DNA from: Sipunculus nudus
Lineage: Eukaryota; Annelida; Sipuncula; Golfingiida; Sipunculidae
Direction of reading: 5' to 3'
DNA length: 64,000 nt
Assembly (NCBI GenBank): GCA_026874595.1
Contig: CM049322.1
Coordinates: forward strand, 35,149,840-35,213,839
Shown: piece after piece, positions 49,822 to 60,982 of the stretch
Layout: the number at the start of each line of letters is the position of its first letter
Position numbering within the stretch: the stretch's first letter is position 1
Made by a program: the position numbers and the translations under genes
Notes under the pieces: model-generated
Told to the model about the DNA's origin: nothing
Seen by the model: the letters and a program-made list of their open reading frames with translations, nothing else
Database searches by the model: none

Positions 49822-49941
49822 TTCCCCCGGAGTGGCTACATGAACCACACGACACATTCGTTATCCTGGGGAGGGACCTCATGGTCCACTGTCAGAGTAC
49901 GGGCACACCGGAGCCAACCATCACGTGGAAGAGAGCCAGAG
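49822..49941 (+). CDS. DSCAM: Dscam exon 12: Ig8, first half
   Basis: Residues 696-735. VPPEWLHEPHDTFVILGRDL, Cys in VHCQSTGTPEP and Trp in ITWKRARG. The opening VPP plus the C-strand pattern agree with Dscam Ig8. Phase 1-1, acceptor TATCTTGTTACAG, donor AGAG|GTAGGC. Sits 546 nt after exon 11. Confidence 0.93.
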
Positions 49942-50435
49942 GTAGGCGGGGCCCATCACCTGTCAATTATATGCATATTGTAATTCCCAATTCGTCACCC
50001 TGGGTTACATCTTTTTTACTTTGATGATGCTTTTCTGATTGATTACTGATGAACCTGTATTTAATTGCATATCACACTTGGAACACTTGTGGCTTGCTTT
50101 GTATGGGTAAACCAGTAATAATTTACACACACACACCCTCACACACACGCATATATATACTAAGTATATGAGAGTTTCATTCATATGCAAGACAAGAGTG
50201 ACTAAAGAAATAGCACGTCATGTGCTGATAAACAAAATAGTTTTGTCTAAATCCAGGTTATCTATATTTTGATAATTTTCAGTTAAAGATCATTAGGAAC
50301 ACTCTTTTTTCCATATAATTTGTTCGATGATAAAAGTTCGGCCAACTTAGGAATATTCATAAACATATGTCAGGATACGACATTAATTTAAATTAATATA
50401 CATATAATTTTTACAAAATCTTTTGGCGTTCATAG

Positions 50436-50624
50436 GTGACCAACCAGTGGATTACCAGGATGTAGGTTACGATGACATCACAGGACAGTCCCGCACCAAA
50501 CAACTACCGAACGGCACATTGGTCATCAGTGACGCAACCGAGGAGGATCATGGGTATTATCTGTGCCAGGCGGGGAATGGAATTGGCGCAGCCTTGAGCA
50601 AGCTCATATTCCTAACTGTGCACG
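50436..50624 (+). CDS. DSCAM: Dscam exon 13: Ig8, second half
   Basis: Residues 736-798. It encodes an extended, Asp/Tyr-rich C'-D loop (DQPVDYQDVGYDD), then LPNGTLVISDATEEDHGYYLC with the second Cys and the end FLTVHG. The vertebrate counterpart also has a long loop here, and its LSNGSLLIKHV / DSGYYLC strings align. Sequon NGT. Phase 1-1, acceptor TTTTGGCGTTCATAG, donor CACG|GTAAAC. Confidence 0.95.
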
Positions 50625-51072
50625 GTAAACATAAAATACGACATTCAAAGCCTATGTACCAGCGAAATGTCAGGATTAAGGATTCAATAAATGAAACCGG
50701 TATATCTGTGCCTTGTGTAACTGGGTATTGTGTAAATTTATGATGAAAGTTATAATTGTTTTAGTTTAAACAACAACAGTTATCAAAATTAATTAGACAG
50801 CCACCACACCGGCACGAATTATACTATATTATACTACGATTACCGTCAATTACTCTGCCACTGGTACAATTACACCAGAATATACTGATATTAATTATAA
50901 CACGGTATAGTCTTGATTTGTTCGATCTTTTAATAATTCAGATGTAAAGAACTATATGACGTTGATTATTTTTAACCACCACTGATATTGTTATCGTTTC
51001 CTCTTTTCCCTCTGATAATATTGATAATTAATTCATAGTATAACTTTTATTATTATTATTATTATTATTTAG

Positions 51073-51369
51073 TACCTGCCAAGTTCAACAAAACCGAGAC
51101 CAACTTCACAGTACAAGCCGGACAAGATAAGAAGATGGAATGTTTCTCAGTGGGCGACCGTCCGATTTCCATCAGCTGGAGCTTCAACAGCAAAAGTCTG
51201 AATGTGGCTGACAACAAGAGACTTACCGTGGACCACTTCCTGTGGGAAAATGGCGCCGGCTCCAGTCTAGTTGTGACGTCGGCACGACGCGAGGACAGCG
51301 GGTTTTACGTGTGCACGGCTAAAAACCAGTTCGGATGGGACAGCGTCATGATGCAACTGATTGTCCAAG
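51073..51369 (+). CDS. DSCAM: Dscam exon 14: Ig9
   Basis: Residues 799-897, whole domain. VPAKFNKTETNFTVQAGQ (two sequons), Cys in MECFSVGDRPI, Trp in ISWSFN, SLVVTSARREDSGFYVCTAKNQFG with the second Cys. Dscam Ig9 typically has the short Cys-to-Trp spacing seen here. Symmetric phase 1-1. The acceptor is a pure (TTA)n run ending TTATTTAG, with no ordinary pyrimidine tract. Donor CAAG|GTATGT. Confidence 0.95.
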
Positions 51370-51429
51370 GTATGTCACATGACTGGCTCTTAATGTCACG
51401 TGATTGATGTTTCAGTGTAGCTCATTGTT

Positions 51430-51735
51430 AAAGAAGGGAGCGATCAGCGAACCCCTCTTCTTCTCTCAGTGTTTCACTCTCTGCGTTTCATCCCTCTGCT
51501 TATTCTCTTTCTTTCTTTCGTTCGTTCTTTCTTTCCCATTCGCTTACTATGCCCTGAGCTGTTACTTTGTCTCTGTATTGCTTCTCTGTTTTTTTTTCTC
51601 TCTCTTTCTCTCACCTTTGTCTGTCTCCCCCCCCCCCCACCCCCCAATCTCTGTCTCTCTCTCTGTCTCTCTTTCTCTGTCTCTCTGTCTCTTTCTCTTT
51701 CTCTCTCTCTGTATTTCTCTTTCTGTCTCATATGT
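51430..51735. repeat. CT-rich pyrimidine tract in intron 14
   Basis: About 300 bp of CTTT, CTGT and CT repeats with a C-run at 51627. Opens artificial Ser/Leu frames. Confidence 0.85.
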
Positions 51736-52059
51736 TATTCTAGAAGGCCCTCATTACAATTAGGCATACAGTGATATCATCCCCTTTAAACTGAAATTCA
51801 GTGAGTGTCCTCGGTTGTCTTTGACTGAACCATTTTGTTTTCATTTGTTGTTACATTACACTAACATGGATATCCTCGCAATGTTAACGCTTATTTGATA
51901 AACAATTTTTGTTTTCCATTTGTATAAAAGAAGACCTTGGATGATTTAAAGTTTATCAAAACCGCATGATATAACTTAAGGGTGTATATATGACAACTAA
52001 GACTGCCACTGTCTTATCAGATTAAGATCATATTTTACAGAAAGCTATTACTTTTGCAG

Positions 52060-52359
52060 AAAAACCAGGCAAGCCTGAGAATATCGTTATCCAAGCCAGC
52101 GCGAGTCGCAGCGTCAAAATCTCCTGGGACGCAACATTTGACGGGAACTGTCCCATCTTGTCATACATCGTCCAGTACAGGACAGGTGGCGAACCCTGGG
52201 GATTGAAAGGCAAACAAATCTCAGTGGCGCCAAATGAGCTGTCGTCTGTTATCAGTAATCTACACCCCGCCAGAAGATACGAGCTGCGGGTCCTGGCCAG
52301 AAACGTTCTTGGTGTTGGCGAACCCAGTCAGGTGTTGTTGATTTCAACAGCAGAGGAAG
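52060..52359 (+). CDS. DSCAM: Dscam exon 15: FN3-1
   Basis: Residues 898-997. A fibronectin type III domain in one symmetric phase 1-1 exon: EKPGKPENIVIQAS, core Trp in KISWDATFDGNCPILSY, then RRYELRVLARNVLGVGEPS with the conserved Tyr and Asn-x-x-Gly. The insert GNCPI parallels GNSPITGY of vertebrate FN3-1. Acceptor TTACTTTTGCAG, donor GAAG|GTAATA. Confidence 0.96.
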
Positions 52360-52495
52360 GTAATACATTTCATTATATTTAAATTTTATTTTATATTTAT
52401 ATTTTTTTATGAAGTGTTTTTTTATTAGATTGTCTAAGTGGTCTTTATTTTTCCATGTTCGAAAAACAATCATATAGTTATCATATCATATTGAT

Positions 52496-52535
52496 TTATA
52501 TTATATTATATTATATTATATTATATTATATTATT
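52496..52535. repeat. (TTATA)n microsatellite in intron 15
   Basis: Eight tandem copies of the 5-bp unit, all A/T. Confidence 0.85.
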
Positions 52536-52846
52536 GTGTGTTGCAAAATATAGTAAATATAGATTTCAATTTGATATCCTGTGTTAAATTTTCTTAAATT
52601 TTACCTATTCTGTAATGTTTATTTGATTCATCTGTAAAAGAACATTTAATTTAATATTTAAATTATTTCCTATTTGAATTATATATTTTCATTACAACTT
52701 AATTAGTATTTAAAAATTTATATATGTTTTTAGAAGACAGTTTACCATTATATAATGATATGCTATTTCATAATGATCATAATAGTTATAGAGTAACTTT
52801 CATAATAATTAAACATCCTGTGACCATCATCCTGGCATTGTTTCAG

Positions 52847-52917
52847 AGCCTACTGGTCCGCCCACCAAAGTGGTTGTCATAGCAACGGGGTCCCAGTCCT
52901 TGAAAGTCACATGGAAG
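52847..52917 (+). CDS. DSCAM: Dscam exon 16: FN3-2, first part
   Basis: Residues 998-1021, only 71 nt: EPTGPPTKVVVIATGSQSLK and the core Trp in VTWK. Ends in phase 0 at AAG|GTAATA. Microexon-sized and found by bridging the frame between exons 15 and 17. Both splice sites are good (ATTGTTTCAG acceptor). Confidence 0.9.
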
Positions 52918-53280
52918 GTAATAATACTATCAATTATCAATTTTTGTACGCACACACACTCATGTATATATATATATATATATATTTGCGTTTTAGTCAA
53001 ATAAAAAGTGAAAATGAAATATTTACTGATAGAGACGGGGAGTTAAAAGGAATATGAGTTATACAACATGTTTTGTTCAAATTGATTTATTCTCAACATA
53101 ATCTTTGAAAAGAAGAAAACAAGACGCTTATGCTTTTTTAATGGATATAAGGAGTGTTTACAGATTAATGATATCCTAGGATAAAGCATTATCATTCTAT
53201 ACAAAAGAAATATTTTTTTTTTACCAACGAAAATTACGACCAACGAAAATGACACATTTTTTTACATTATCATCGCCCAG

Positions 53281-53518
53281 CCGCCAGAGCCAGGGAAAAG
53301 AAACGGAAAGATCAAAGGTTATTACATTGGTTATAAGAAATACAACACTAGCTCCCCCTACATCTACATCACCAAACTAGTCAACCAGGACTTCAAACCG
53401 CAAGAGGAACTTAAGAACTTAGAGAAGTTCACAAAATACGCCGTCCACGTGCAGGCTTATAACAAGGTGGGGGCGGGGCCTAAATCGGATGACGTCACAA
53501 TACTGACCCTGGAGGATG
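53281..53518 (+). CDS. DSCAM: Dscam exon 17: FN3-2, second part
   Basis: Residues 1022-1100. PPEPGKRNGKIKGYYIGYKK follows directly after the WK of exon 16, matching the WKAPKK...NGIIRGYQIGYRE layout of vertebrate FN3-2. LEKFTKYAVHVQAYNKVGAGP has the conserved Tyr and the Gly turn. Sequon NTS. Phase 0 to 1, acceptor TCATCGCCCAG, donor GATG|GTGAGT. No in-frame ATG-initiated long frame marks it; identified by phase and homology pattern. Confidence 0.94.
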
Positions 53519-53883
53519 GTGAGTGGCCTTTAAAATTGTACGAGCCTGGTTTGTGGTTAGTTGTTTTTCTGTCAATTATAATTACGTAACCAATCAAAAG
53601 AGATGGATTTCAAATACATTTTCACTGCCGATTAGAGAAACGTAAAAAATGATTCGTTAACATAAGCATATTGAAACATTAGGTAGGACACTTTAATAAT
53701 ACATAGGTATCTTTCTGTTGATATATATATAACTCTCTGTGTCTCATTATGATTGTCAGTATTATGATTGAAACGTTACATGTGCTTTATACTATGCTGA
53801 TTTGTTTCTTATTTTCAGTCTTGCTAATTGTTTTTTCTTAATTAATTAAAATGTACATCATTTTTGTACATTTATCTTTGCAG

Positions 53884-54030
53884 TTCCAAGCCAAGCACCC
53901 GTGGGTGTGTTTGCGACGCCGAGTAATTCGCAAAGCATCGCGGTCATGTGGTCTCCGCCCCCTCTGTACACCCTCCACGGCATACTACAGGGGTACAGGG
54001 TACTGTACAAACCCATCAGACAGGACGAGG
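53884..54030 (+). CDS. DSCAM: Dscam exon 18: FN3-3, first part
   Basis: Residues 1101-1149. VPSQAPVGVFATPSNSQSIAV, core Trp in VMWSPPP, then LHGILQGYRVLYKP, nearly the vertebrate NGILQGFRVIY. Phase 1-1, acceptor TTATCTTTGCAG, donor GAGG|GTAAGT. Joins exon 19 across a 471-nt intron. Confidence 0.95.
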
Positions 54031-54501
54031 GTAAGTTAAAGGGGTACATAGGTCACGTCAGTAATGATGGTGTTGATGTTATAAATAACACAGTAAATTA
54101 TATACAAATAATAGATAAATTATTACTAGGACGATTATGGCGTGATTATGAAAAAAATAACCAGGTCTCATATTCACCGTATAGTTGTTGTCTCTCTTAT
54201 GGCTCATATTCGTTTTCATAAAAAAATATATTAAAAAATAGAAAAAAAGAAGAGTGGCATTGACCATTAAGGATGCATACGCGAATGGAACTTTACAACT
54301 AGCAAATAACCCATCCGAATGATAATGTACAAGATCATGCTTTTTTTTATCCCTAACTTTCATTTTCTTAAAATTCTTACAACGTTGATACTAAGACAAA
54401 CAGTAATTTTCTAGTTTAAAAAAATGATTGACATAATAATTACTGGTACAGAAAATTAAGCATATCTGTTACGTCACTGTGTATTTACTCGCCTTCTTCA
54501 G

Positions 54502-54657
54502 ATGAGAGTGACGCACTGAATGTGACCACCAATAGACTGTCGGTGAAGCTCTATGGCTTGGAGAAATTTACCAATTACAGCATAGAAGTGTTGGCCTACA
54601 CACGCATGGGCGAGGGTGTGCGCTCACCTGCAATTTACATACAGACGCAACAAGACA
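54502..54657 (+). CDS. DSCAM: Dscam exon 19: FN3-3, second part
   Basis: Residues 1150-1201. LYGLEKFTNYSIEVLAYTRMGEG is a near-verbatim match to the vertebrate FN3-3 end ([23 protein letters not shown]). Sequons in NVT and NYS. Phase 1-1. The trailing A at GACA|GTAAGT completes an Ile codon with exon 20, the one phase-1 junction where the split base is A rather than G. Acceptor GCCTTCTTCAG. Confidence 0.96.
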
Positions 54658-55094
54658 GTAAGTCATGCAAATATATACTTCTTCATGAATATTATTAAAA
54701 ATTAGATAATCGTTTATAAGTTATGAATATTCATTTTCATTTGTACGTATTCATCAATTAAAATAACCACACAATGTTTCGTACATATTCCTTTATTTGA
54801 ATGCTTACTCGTCATAAAATGCAACACTAACAAACTTAAATCATAGATATTTCTTTATTCCTGTGACAAATCATCACATAAAGTACCAATTTACACATTA
54901 AATCACTGCATTTAGATAGTTTGAGGGTTACTAATAATCTTCACACATTATAACCGCTTAATGAGTTAAGCATATTCATTTATGTGCATTAATATTCGTA
55001 ATATAGATTTTTTTACTTGTACAATTTTACTTGATCGTATATGAATCGATATTTATATTCGGTTCAAATTGCCTGCATTTTTTTTTGTCTAAAG

Positions 55095-55234
55095 TTCCTG
55101 AGCGTCCAGCTGATATCAAGGCGCTTGCGGCAAGTTCAACAAGTATTCTTGTAGCGTGGCGCCCTCCGGTGAACGCGAACGGACTTATCACTAAATATGT
55201 GCTGCTTATGCGTGATGAAGCAGATCCAAGCTCG
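55095..55234 (+). CDS. DSCAM: Dscam exon 20: FN3-4, first part
   Basis: Residues 1202-1248. IPERPADIKALAASSTSILV, core Trp in VAWRPP, NANGLITKYVLLMRDE. Ends in phase 0 (TCG|GTAAGA). Resembles vertebrate FN3-4 (PAGVKAAAAS, WLPPLKLNGIIRKY). Acceptor TTTTTGTCTAAAG. Confidence 0.94.
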
Positions 55235-55579
55235 GTAAGATATAACAAAAGTATAATCACCACAAAACATTTGTAATTAGGCTTTTAAGTTTATATGCGC
55301 CCGGGTAGACCTGCCACACCGCAATTATTAGCTCAGTGTGTAAACTGCTAGAAAATGTAATATCATATACCTTCATATTGTTCGCGTCTTCACCTTCTAA
55401 TGGTAAAATGTGTCCCACAGTGCCGAGAGTGCTGTCATATAGCGACGGCGAAGCATATACCAACTTGGCCAGTCTAGCTTTGAGTTTGAAAAGCAATACA
55501 TTAATTAATCAATGCACAGTGCAACGCTGGCAAAAGCGAACTCATGAACATTTCTTTTAAGATTTAATACATACATGTA

Positions 55580-55584
55580 TATGT

Positions 55585-55640
<56 letters not shown>
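55580..55640. repeat. (CA)n(TA)n microsatellite in intron 20
   Basis: (AC)n followed by about 40 bp of TA. Confidence 0.9.
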
Positions 55641-55643
<3 letters not shown>

Positions 55644-55848
55644 ACGGGTAAACTAGGAACCCATTTATGGGAATTTTAATTACCATTAACACTGAAAAAA
55701 AACACCTTAAATTAAAAAGTAGATTTTAATTAATTCTGTATCTAAATTTATCCGTCAGTACATCGTGCAGTTACAGGATGTGAGTTGCACAATAACAAGA
55801 CTTGATTTATTAATCTATCCTTATTTAACTTGACTGGACTTATTGTAG

Positions 55849-56005
55849 CAAAAAGAAACGCGCCTGGAACTTTCCAGCGACCAGCATTTCTACGAAGCAG
55901 CAGGGCTGGAGACTAACCACAAGTACTGGTTCCGAGTCTCCGCCAGCACCATCAGGGGGGAGGGAGAATTCACCCAGAAAGTCTCGGCTACCCCTGTGCA
56001 AAAAG
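55849..56005 (+). CDS. DSCAM: Dscam exon 21: FN3-4, second part
   Basis: Residues 1249-1300. QKETRLELSSDQHFYEAAGL, then NHKYWFRVSASTIRGEGEF with the conserved Tyr and Gly-x-Gly turn, ending VSATPVQK. Phase 0 to 1; the donor AAAG|GTTGGT is atypical at +3. Acceptor GACTTATTGTAG. The intron before it holds a (CA)n(TA)n microsatellite. Confidence 0.93.
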
Positions 56006-56241
56006 GTTGGTTACGGTACATGAAAATATGATATAACTGTTGTCTTTTTTTTAAGCAGCTGACTTGTGTCCATTGACTTCTTAACACATTTCCTTATTTA
56101 GAGTATCTTTGTATCACTTGATTTTAGATGGTGTAATTTGTAATATGCCGCCTCAAACTGTACCGTATTTCCAGTTAATGTACACACATTGGTTAACATA
56201 CATACATGTATATATTATTAAAACCTTTGTCTTTGCTTCAG

Positions 56242-56356
56242 TTGCCGCCCGTATCGCCAGTTTCCCGTCGGTCTTATACACACCGTGGCAAAGTCATGTC
56301 TTCCTCGATTGTGAAGGGGTGGGAGACCCAGCGCCCTCTATCAGCTGGAAAAAGAG
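56242..56356 (+). CDS. DSCAM: Dscam exon 22: Ig10, first half
   Basis: Residues 1301-1338 plus two bases. ARIASFPSVLYTPWQSHVFL, Cys in LDCEGVGDPAPS, Trp in ISWKKR. Matches the vertebrate Ig10 pattern (TPWMKD...CKAVGDPSPAVKW). Ends in phase 2, the only phase-2 junction in the gene. Acceptor GTCTTTGCTTCAG, donor AGAG|GTAAGA. This Ig between FN3-4 and FN3-5 is a Dscam hallmark. Confidence 0.95.
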
Positions 56357-56454
56357 GTAAGAAAACGGAAACTAGTATCTTATGTTATAATATTGTACAG
56401 ATTCTCTCATGTGTATCAAGCTAGTACATTTCCTGCTCTGAATAAAATCCCTAT

Positions 56455-56600
56455 GTAAATCCATATTTTTGTGCATATTCATAGAATCCGTGCCATCCCG
56501 GATCAACACTTAAATCTAGTCGATTGTTGACTGGTCCATTCCCGAAATGCCCATAAAATTGCATGAGATACCGTTTATGAATACGTGAGTTATGTTGAGA
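56455..56600. repeat. Dispersed repeat family B, degenerate copy in intron 22
   Basis: Retains AATCCGTGCCATCCCGGATC, TAATCTAGTCGATT-like and CATTCCCGAAATGCCC in family order. Heavily diverged. Confidence 0.4.
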
Positions 56601-56729
56601 ACACAAAACGCAAATCAACCTGTGAATAAACGTTGCTTACGCTCTGCTCCTGTACCATCGTTATACATGTGTAGTCTTAATGTAACGAAGAAATACTGCA
56701 ACGCTTGACAGTTTTCAATCTTATTTCAG

Positions 56730-56884
56730 AGGACAAGCTCTGACCTACGATGACAGGATCCAGAGGTTTGACAATGGATCCATTTTTATACGAGACGTAC
56801 AGAGTACAGACGCCGCCAATTATACCTGTAGAGCCGAAAACAAGTACGGGGCTGACGAGATTACCATGTCTCTAGTTGTACAAG
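56730..56884 (+). CDS. DSCAM: Dscam exon 23: Ig10, second half
   Basis: Residues 1339-1390. RGQALTYDDRIQRFDNGSIFIRDV, then TDAANYTCRAENKYGADEI with the second Cys, parallel to vertebrate YYSCIANNNWGSDEI. Sequons NGS and NYT. Phase 2 to 1, acceptor AATCTTATTTCAG, donor CAAG|GTAAGA. Followed by the 1.9-kb intron 23. Confidence 0.95.
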
Positions 56885-57090
56885 GTAAGACTGAATTATA
56901 GGTCTTGTTTGATAGTTCAAAATTTCCTAAGAAAATGACATGTACTAAGCGAATGATATTTGTTTTACAACGCCACTTTCAACCGAAATCAATGGTAAAA
57001 GTAAAAGTGAAGGTTTCCTTCTTATGTTAAACTGTTCGATGGAGATGATATGTTCTTTCAATAAGTAAATGGTGCAGTAATTTTCCTGCT

Positions 57091-57141
<51 letters not shown>

Positions 57142-58792
57142 AATGTTGTACCTGCAACATAACATCTTTTATCCACGATGAATTTACTTAACAAAGGCTA
57201 ATATGAAGTTAGTTTGGGACTTCTCGACATAAGTGTGACGTTTTGTGAAAATGGAATAGAAATTGACATTCGTTTACACAGAACTCCTTTTTTTAGCTTG
57301 AGTTGCAGTCTAGCGTGCCTGTAAGCTTGTGACCGACAAAAACATATTTCAAAGCAATATCTAAAATGTTTCTCTTTAATTCAGTAAAGTTTAATTTTTT
57401 TTTAAATGTCACAAAGGGGTCACACCTATGTCAGGATTTGCTAATTTTCAGTTTAGTATATTATGATGAGATGAATAATTCAGTATGATTTCATTGTTGA
57501 TTAGATATCAAATGAATCAATGATTATTCATATGATTGTTGACGTTGTTATCAGTCAACAAGGATGCTAAATGTAAGTAGTGATTGATATGATTGCAATG
57601 ATCATAGTCAGTAGCATGATTGTTGATGTTTCTTGTACTCATATACTCTTGTATTTGGCATATAAAGAACATATCTCGATTGTGATGTCGTGGTTGGTGT
57701 TGGTGTAAAGATCGACTGTATGTAACATTGTCTGCAAAAGGAATCCATTTCTGGTCCCATGATTTGACAATCTTTGTCACCAGCACCAAGATATGTTCTT
57801 CTTGTGTATGATGTTTATCTTGTTTACATTTCCTCTCAGTATTTATTTGGAATGTGATACTACGTGTGAAAAATATTGTTAATCATTCCCAGCTTGAGTG
57901 ATCCCGTGACTTGTGGGCTTGACCCCCCCTATTTTGAATGTGATTTTGATATAGCTGTATTATTTTCATATGTATTTCGTCATAACTTATCAAACACCGG
58001 AAAAATTATTTGCTTCGAAAAACATATGGTTTCAAAATAGTATCTATACAAGTACATGTAAATTTATAACATATAGATTGAGCATTACAATATTGTAACG
58101 TTTCTAAATTTGCAAGATTCATCGGACTATATGATTTAATTTTTAAATCAAGAGCAAAATATTTTAAGTATAATATTGAAATATATGAACAGAATATTAA
58201 GATTTTATACAATTTTAGATATGCAAGATTCATGGTACCATAATTCCATTTTTTTCATTTTTTTTTTAATATTTGAAAATAGCGGAAATGCAACGCAACA
58301 ATTATGATAAAAGGTAAAAAGAAACCTGTCAAATTTTGCGGCATATTCTGTATACCAGTTTAAACTTACAAGAACAATGGCGATTTATCAAGATCTACCA
58401 AGGGATTTATCAAGAAGATATTTGCTTTCAAAAGGAAGATTTTGTTTCAGGAATTGTTATGACAAACGTTGGCCTCTTAGGTTAATGTACAAGGCGGCGG
58501 AGGGTCAAGCGAAAAAGTCTACATATGCTGCAGATGTTTTTGAATTCCTCTTGTCCATTCACTCCTTCCTGATTCCCTCTTTCATAGGTTCATACATTCA
58601 TACTTACATAAGTTTTAAAACACTTCAAACACTGTAAAAGGTAATTCATAATCATAATCATTGAAATTATATATCTTTAACATATTTTTGTGAGAATTTG
58701 TAACAATATATTGAATGTACTTCTACTTCATGCCGATATTCTAATATATTATACCAATAATGTATCAACAACTTTTTTTTTGTTTTTTTTAG
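56885..58792 (+). other. Dscam intron 23 (1.9 kb)
   Basis: AT-rich, with (TA)n at 57093 and loosely repeated TGATTGTTGA-type words at 57480-57640. Nothing coding is supported; the open frame at 58377-58637 has no family resemblance and no matching splice phase. Confidence 0.7.
57093..57140. repeat. (TA)n microsatellite in intron 23
   Basis: About 46 bp of pure TA. Confidence 0.9.
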
Positions 58793-58891
58793 CACCTCCG
58801 AAGCAACCCCATCTGGTTGTCGTGGCAACCACCTCTTCCACTATCCAGATCAGCTGGAGGTCAGGCAGTAATGGAGGAAGCAAGATTCAAG
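58793..58891 (+). CDS. DSCAM: Dscam exon 24: FN3-5, first part
   Basis: Residues 1391-1423. APPKQPHLVVVATTSSTIQ, core Trp in ISWRSGSNGGSKIQG, matching the vertebrate [23 protein letters not shown] segment. Phase 1-1. Acceptor is a long T tract ending TTTTTTTTAG, donor CAAG|GTATAC. Confidence 0.95.
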
Positions 58892-59336
58892 GTATACCTT
58901 CAATTCGTCATGTCTGTTTAACTCATCACTCGTTTCGTTGTATACCAGCATGGGTCATTTTCATATTTTCTCCCGCATATTTTAAATCCGATCACATCAA
59001 TATCTGTATCATAAAAATTGTAACGTTTGCTGTCTTTTTTCTTCTGACTTTTTCGTCACATTTCTGTTTGTAATTGAACGGATGAAATAAATATTCATGA
59101 CAATGCATATATAATGTATTACCATACCATATACCAACTGATGTGTCCATTCTGTATTAAACTTAAACATTGTAACCATTGGCTATTCATATTTCCCACA
59201 TTGATCTAAACAAGATGTTTGCAACTTGCAAACAACTCTACAAAAATTTATTTGAAATTTCATAATAGTTTATGTTATTATACATCAGTATATTTTTCAT
59301 CTCGTTTATATTTTATTCAATCCCTAATCACTTCAG

Positions 59337-59522
59337 GATTCATGGTGTATTATAAACGAGAACACAAGGACTGGGAGAGCGTGTCTGTGGGACCCAAGGC
59401 ACGATCCTTCACGGCTCACGACCTGCGGTGTGGTACAGAGTACCAGTTCCATGTTAAAGCCTTCAACAAGGTCGGCCAGGGCGTCAGCAGTGAGACCGTG
59501 ACGGCCAGGACGAACGGCTCAG
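59337..59522 (+). CDS. DSCAM: Dscam exon 25: FN3-5, second part
   Basis: Residues 1424-1485. GFMVYYKREHKDWESVSVGP, then HDLRCGTEYQFHVKAFNKVGQG, which carries the LxCGTxYxF string typical of Dscam FN3-5. Sequon NGS near the end. Phase 1-1, acceptor TAATCACTTCAG, donor TCAG|GTCAGT. A hAT-like MITE sits 79 nt downstream in intron 25. Confidence 0.96.
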
Positions 59523-59600
59523 GTCAGTATATCAGAACTATAACGAAATTTGTTAAATTAGCTCACTTTTTACGTACAATATTCAATATATTACATGGAA

Positions 59601-59822
59601 CAGGGGCGACTCCAGGATTTTGGAAAATGAGGGGTCCAACCCATGCAGGAGGACTAATGACAGAACCTAAAACAGGGTCCCTTGGTCCGGGAAAGGGGGG
59701 GGGGGGGGAGAGATCCAGGCCACAACAATGGTATGAAATTCTTAAAAATAGATTGCGGCGAATAAAAAAGGAAAAAATAAGTTGCGGCGGTTGAAAAAAA
59801 GAGGATCCTGAATCCATTTCTG
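59601..59822 (+). mobile_element. hAT-like MITE in intron 25
   Basis: Starts CAGGGGCGACTCCAGGA, two differences from the consensus end seen at 803-1006, and closes with GAGGATCCTGAATCCATTTCTG. TGGAA occurs directly before and after the element, a possible 5-bp duplication. Lies 79 nt after exon 25. No coding capacity. Confidence 0.6.
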
Positions 59823-60193
59823 TGGAATAAAATTTTACAATTTACAAATCAACAAATGTATATACAGTGAGAAATCATCTTCTTGCGTGCAAAATTATGA
59901 AAATGTTTATTGAAATGTGCACAATGTAAGGTTTTGACTAGACCAAGTCAACCTGTCTGGAAGACAAAAATGTAAGAAAAATCCTCGCAATTCATAAATG
60001 CAATGGAGATACACATGTACCTGCAAGAAGAACTAAATAAAGAAATGATCGGTAGCCAAGTTTTTGATTTTAAAAATATGAAAATACATCAGCAATTTAT
60101 AAAACTGTCTTTGTTACCATCTTTGTACAGCTTTCAAGAATCTTTCAATGTATATTTTGCAAATGTATTCAAACTATTTGAATTTATTCACAG

Positions 60194-60369
60194 CTCCGAT
60201 CATGCCCCCACAGAGCATGATTCTAACAGAGATCAACTCGACGTTCGTCTCCTTGGCGATGACCTCGTGGCAGACCGGCGGCTGTCCAATCACAAGCTAC
60301 GATATAAAATACAGGGCCTGGAACCATGACGAGTGGAAAGTGGTGGAGAACCACATCAGCCCGAAAAAG
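60194..60369 (+). CDS. DSCAM: Dscam exon 26: FN3-6, first part
   Basis: Residues 1486-1544. PQSMILTEINSTFVSLAMTSW then QTGGCPITSYDIKYRAW, carrying the GGCPIT signature of Dscam FN3-6, and DEWKVVENHISPKK. Sequon NST. Phase 1 to 0; the donor AAG|GTTTGT is atypical. Acceptor TTATTCACAG. Confidence 0.96.
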
Positions 60370-60982
60370 GTTTGTGTCCTTTTATAAAGTTGGAGAATTC
60401 AATAATAAGAATGTCTATGTATGAATTTAAAAGTTAAATTCAGATGGAAAGTGTTTAATAAATTCACTCTATAACTAAACATGTCAGATTGTCTCCTTAT
60501 TATTTAATACTTACAAATAATTACCAAATACTGAAGTGTTCACTTAGAACTGGCCATAAGTAAATGGCTATGTACAAGTCCGCTTTTCCTTATTGCTGAT
60601 AGTTTAAAACTCTTTGGTCATCTATGCAAAAGAAATAATTTATGTTATGGTCTTAATATGTTTCATGTGTCGCCTTTAAAGAAAATAACGCATTTGAAGG
60701 AGTTATGGTGAAGAAAAAAAAATAGAATGCATTGGCCGATTTTGTGCTTCTGAACATATGAATTAGTCGATTGTATATTTCTATACATCGCTGTAAAATG
60801 ACAATGTATTCAACAGCAAATAATCTTTGCTTGTTATTTATTTGTTTGCGTACTTACTCTCGTGCCCAGGTAGCGCCATTGAGTCACGTGACCTAGCTTC
60901 AGTGGCGCGTTTTATTGTTTACATTTCACACTTTGCACAAAGATACAAATGTAACCTTATTATACCATTTTAATTGTTACAG

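Noticed and set aside
51404-51774. Overlapping 119- and 101-codon frames after exon 14
   Set aside because: CT-rich simple sequence producing Ser/Leu/Phe strings; noncoding intron 14.
58377-58637. 86-codon frame in intron 23
   Set aside because: No match to Ig, FN3 or other domains; including it would break the clean Ig10 to FN3-5 junction.
59219-59794. 191-codon frame extending both sides of exon 25
   Set aside because: Only 59337-59522 is coding by splice sites, phase and domain content; the rest is intron and MITE read-through.
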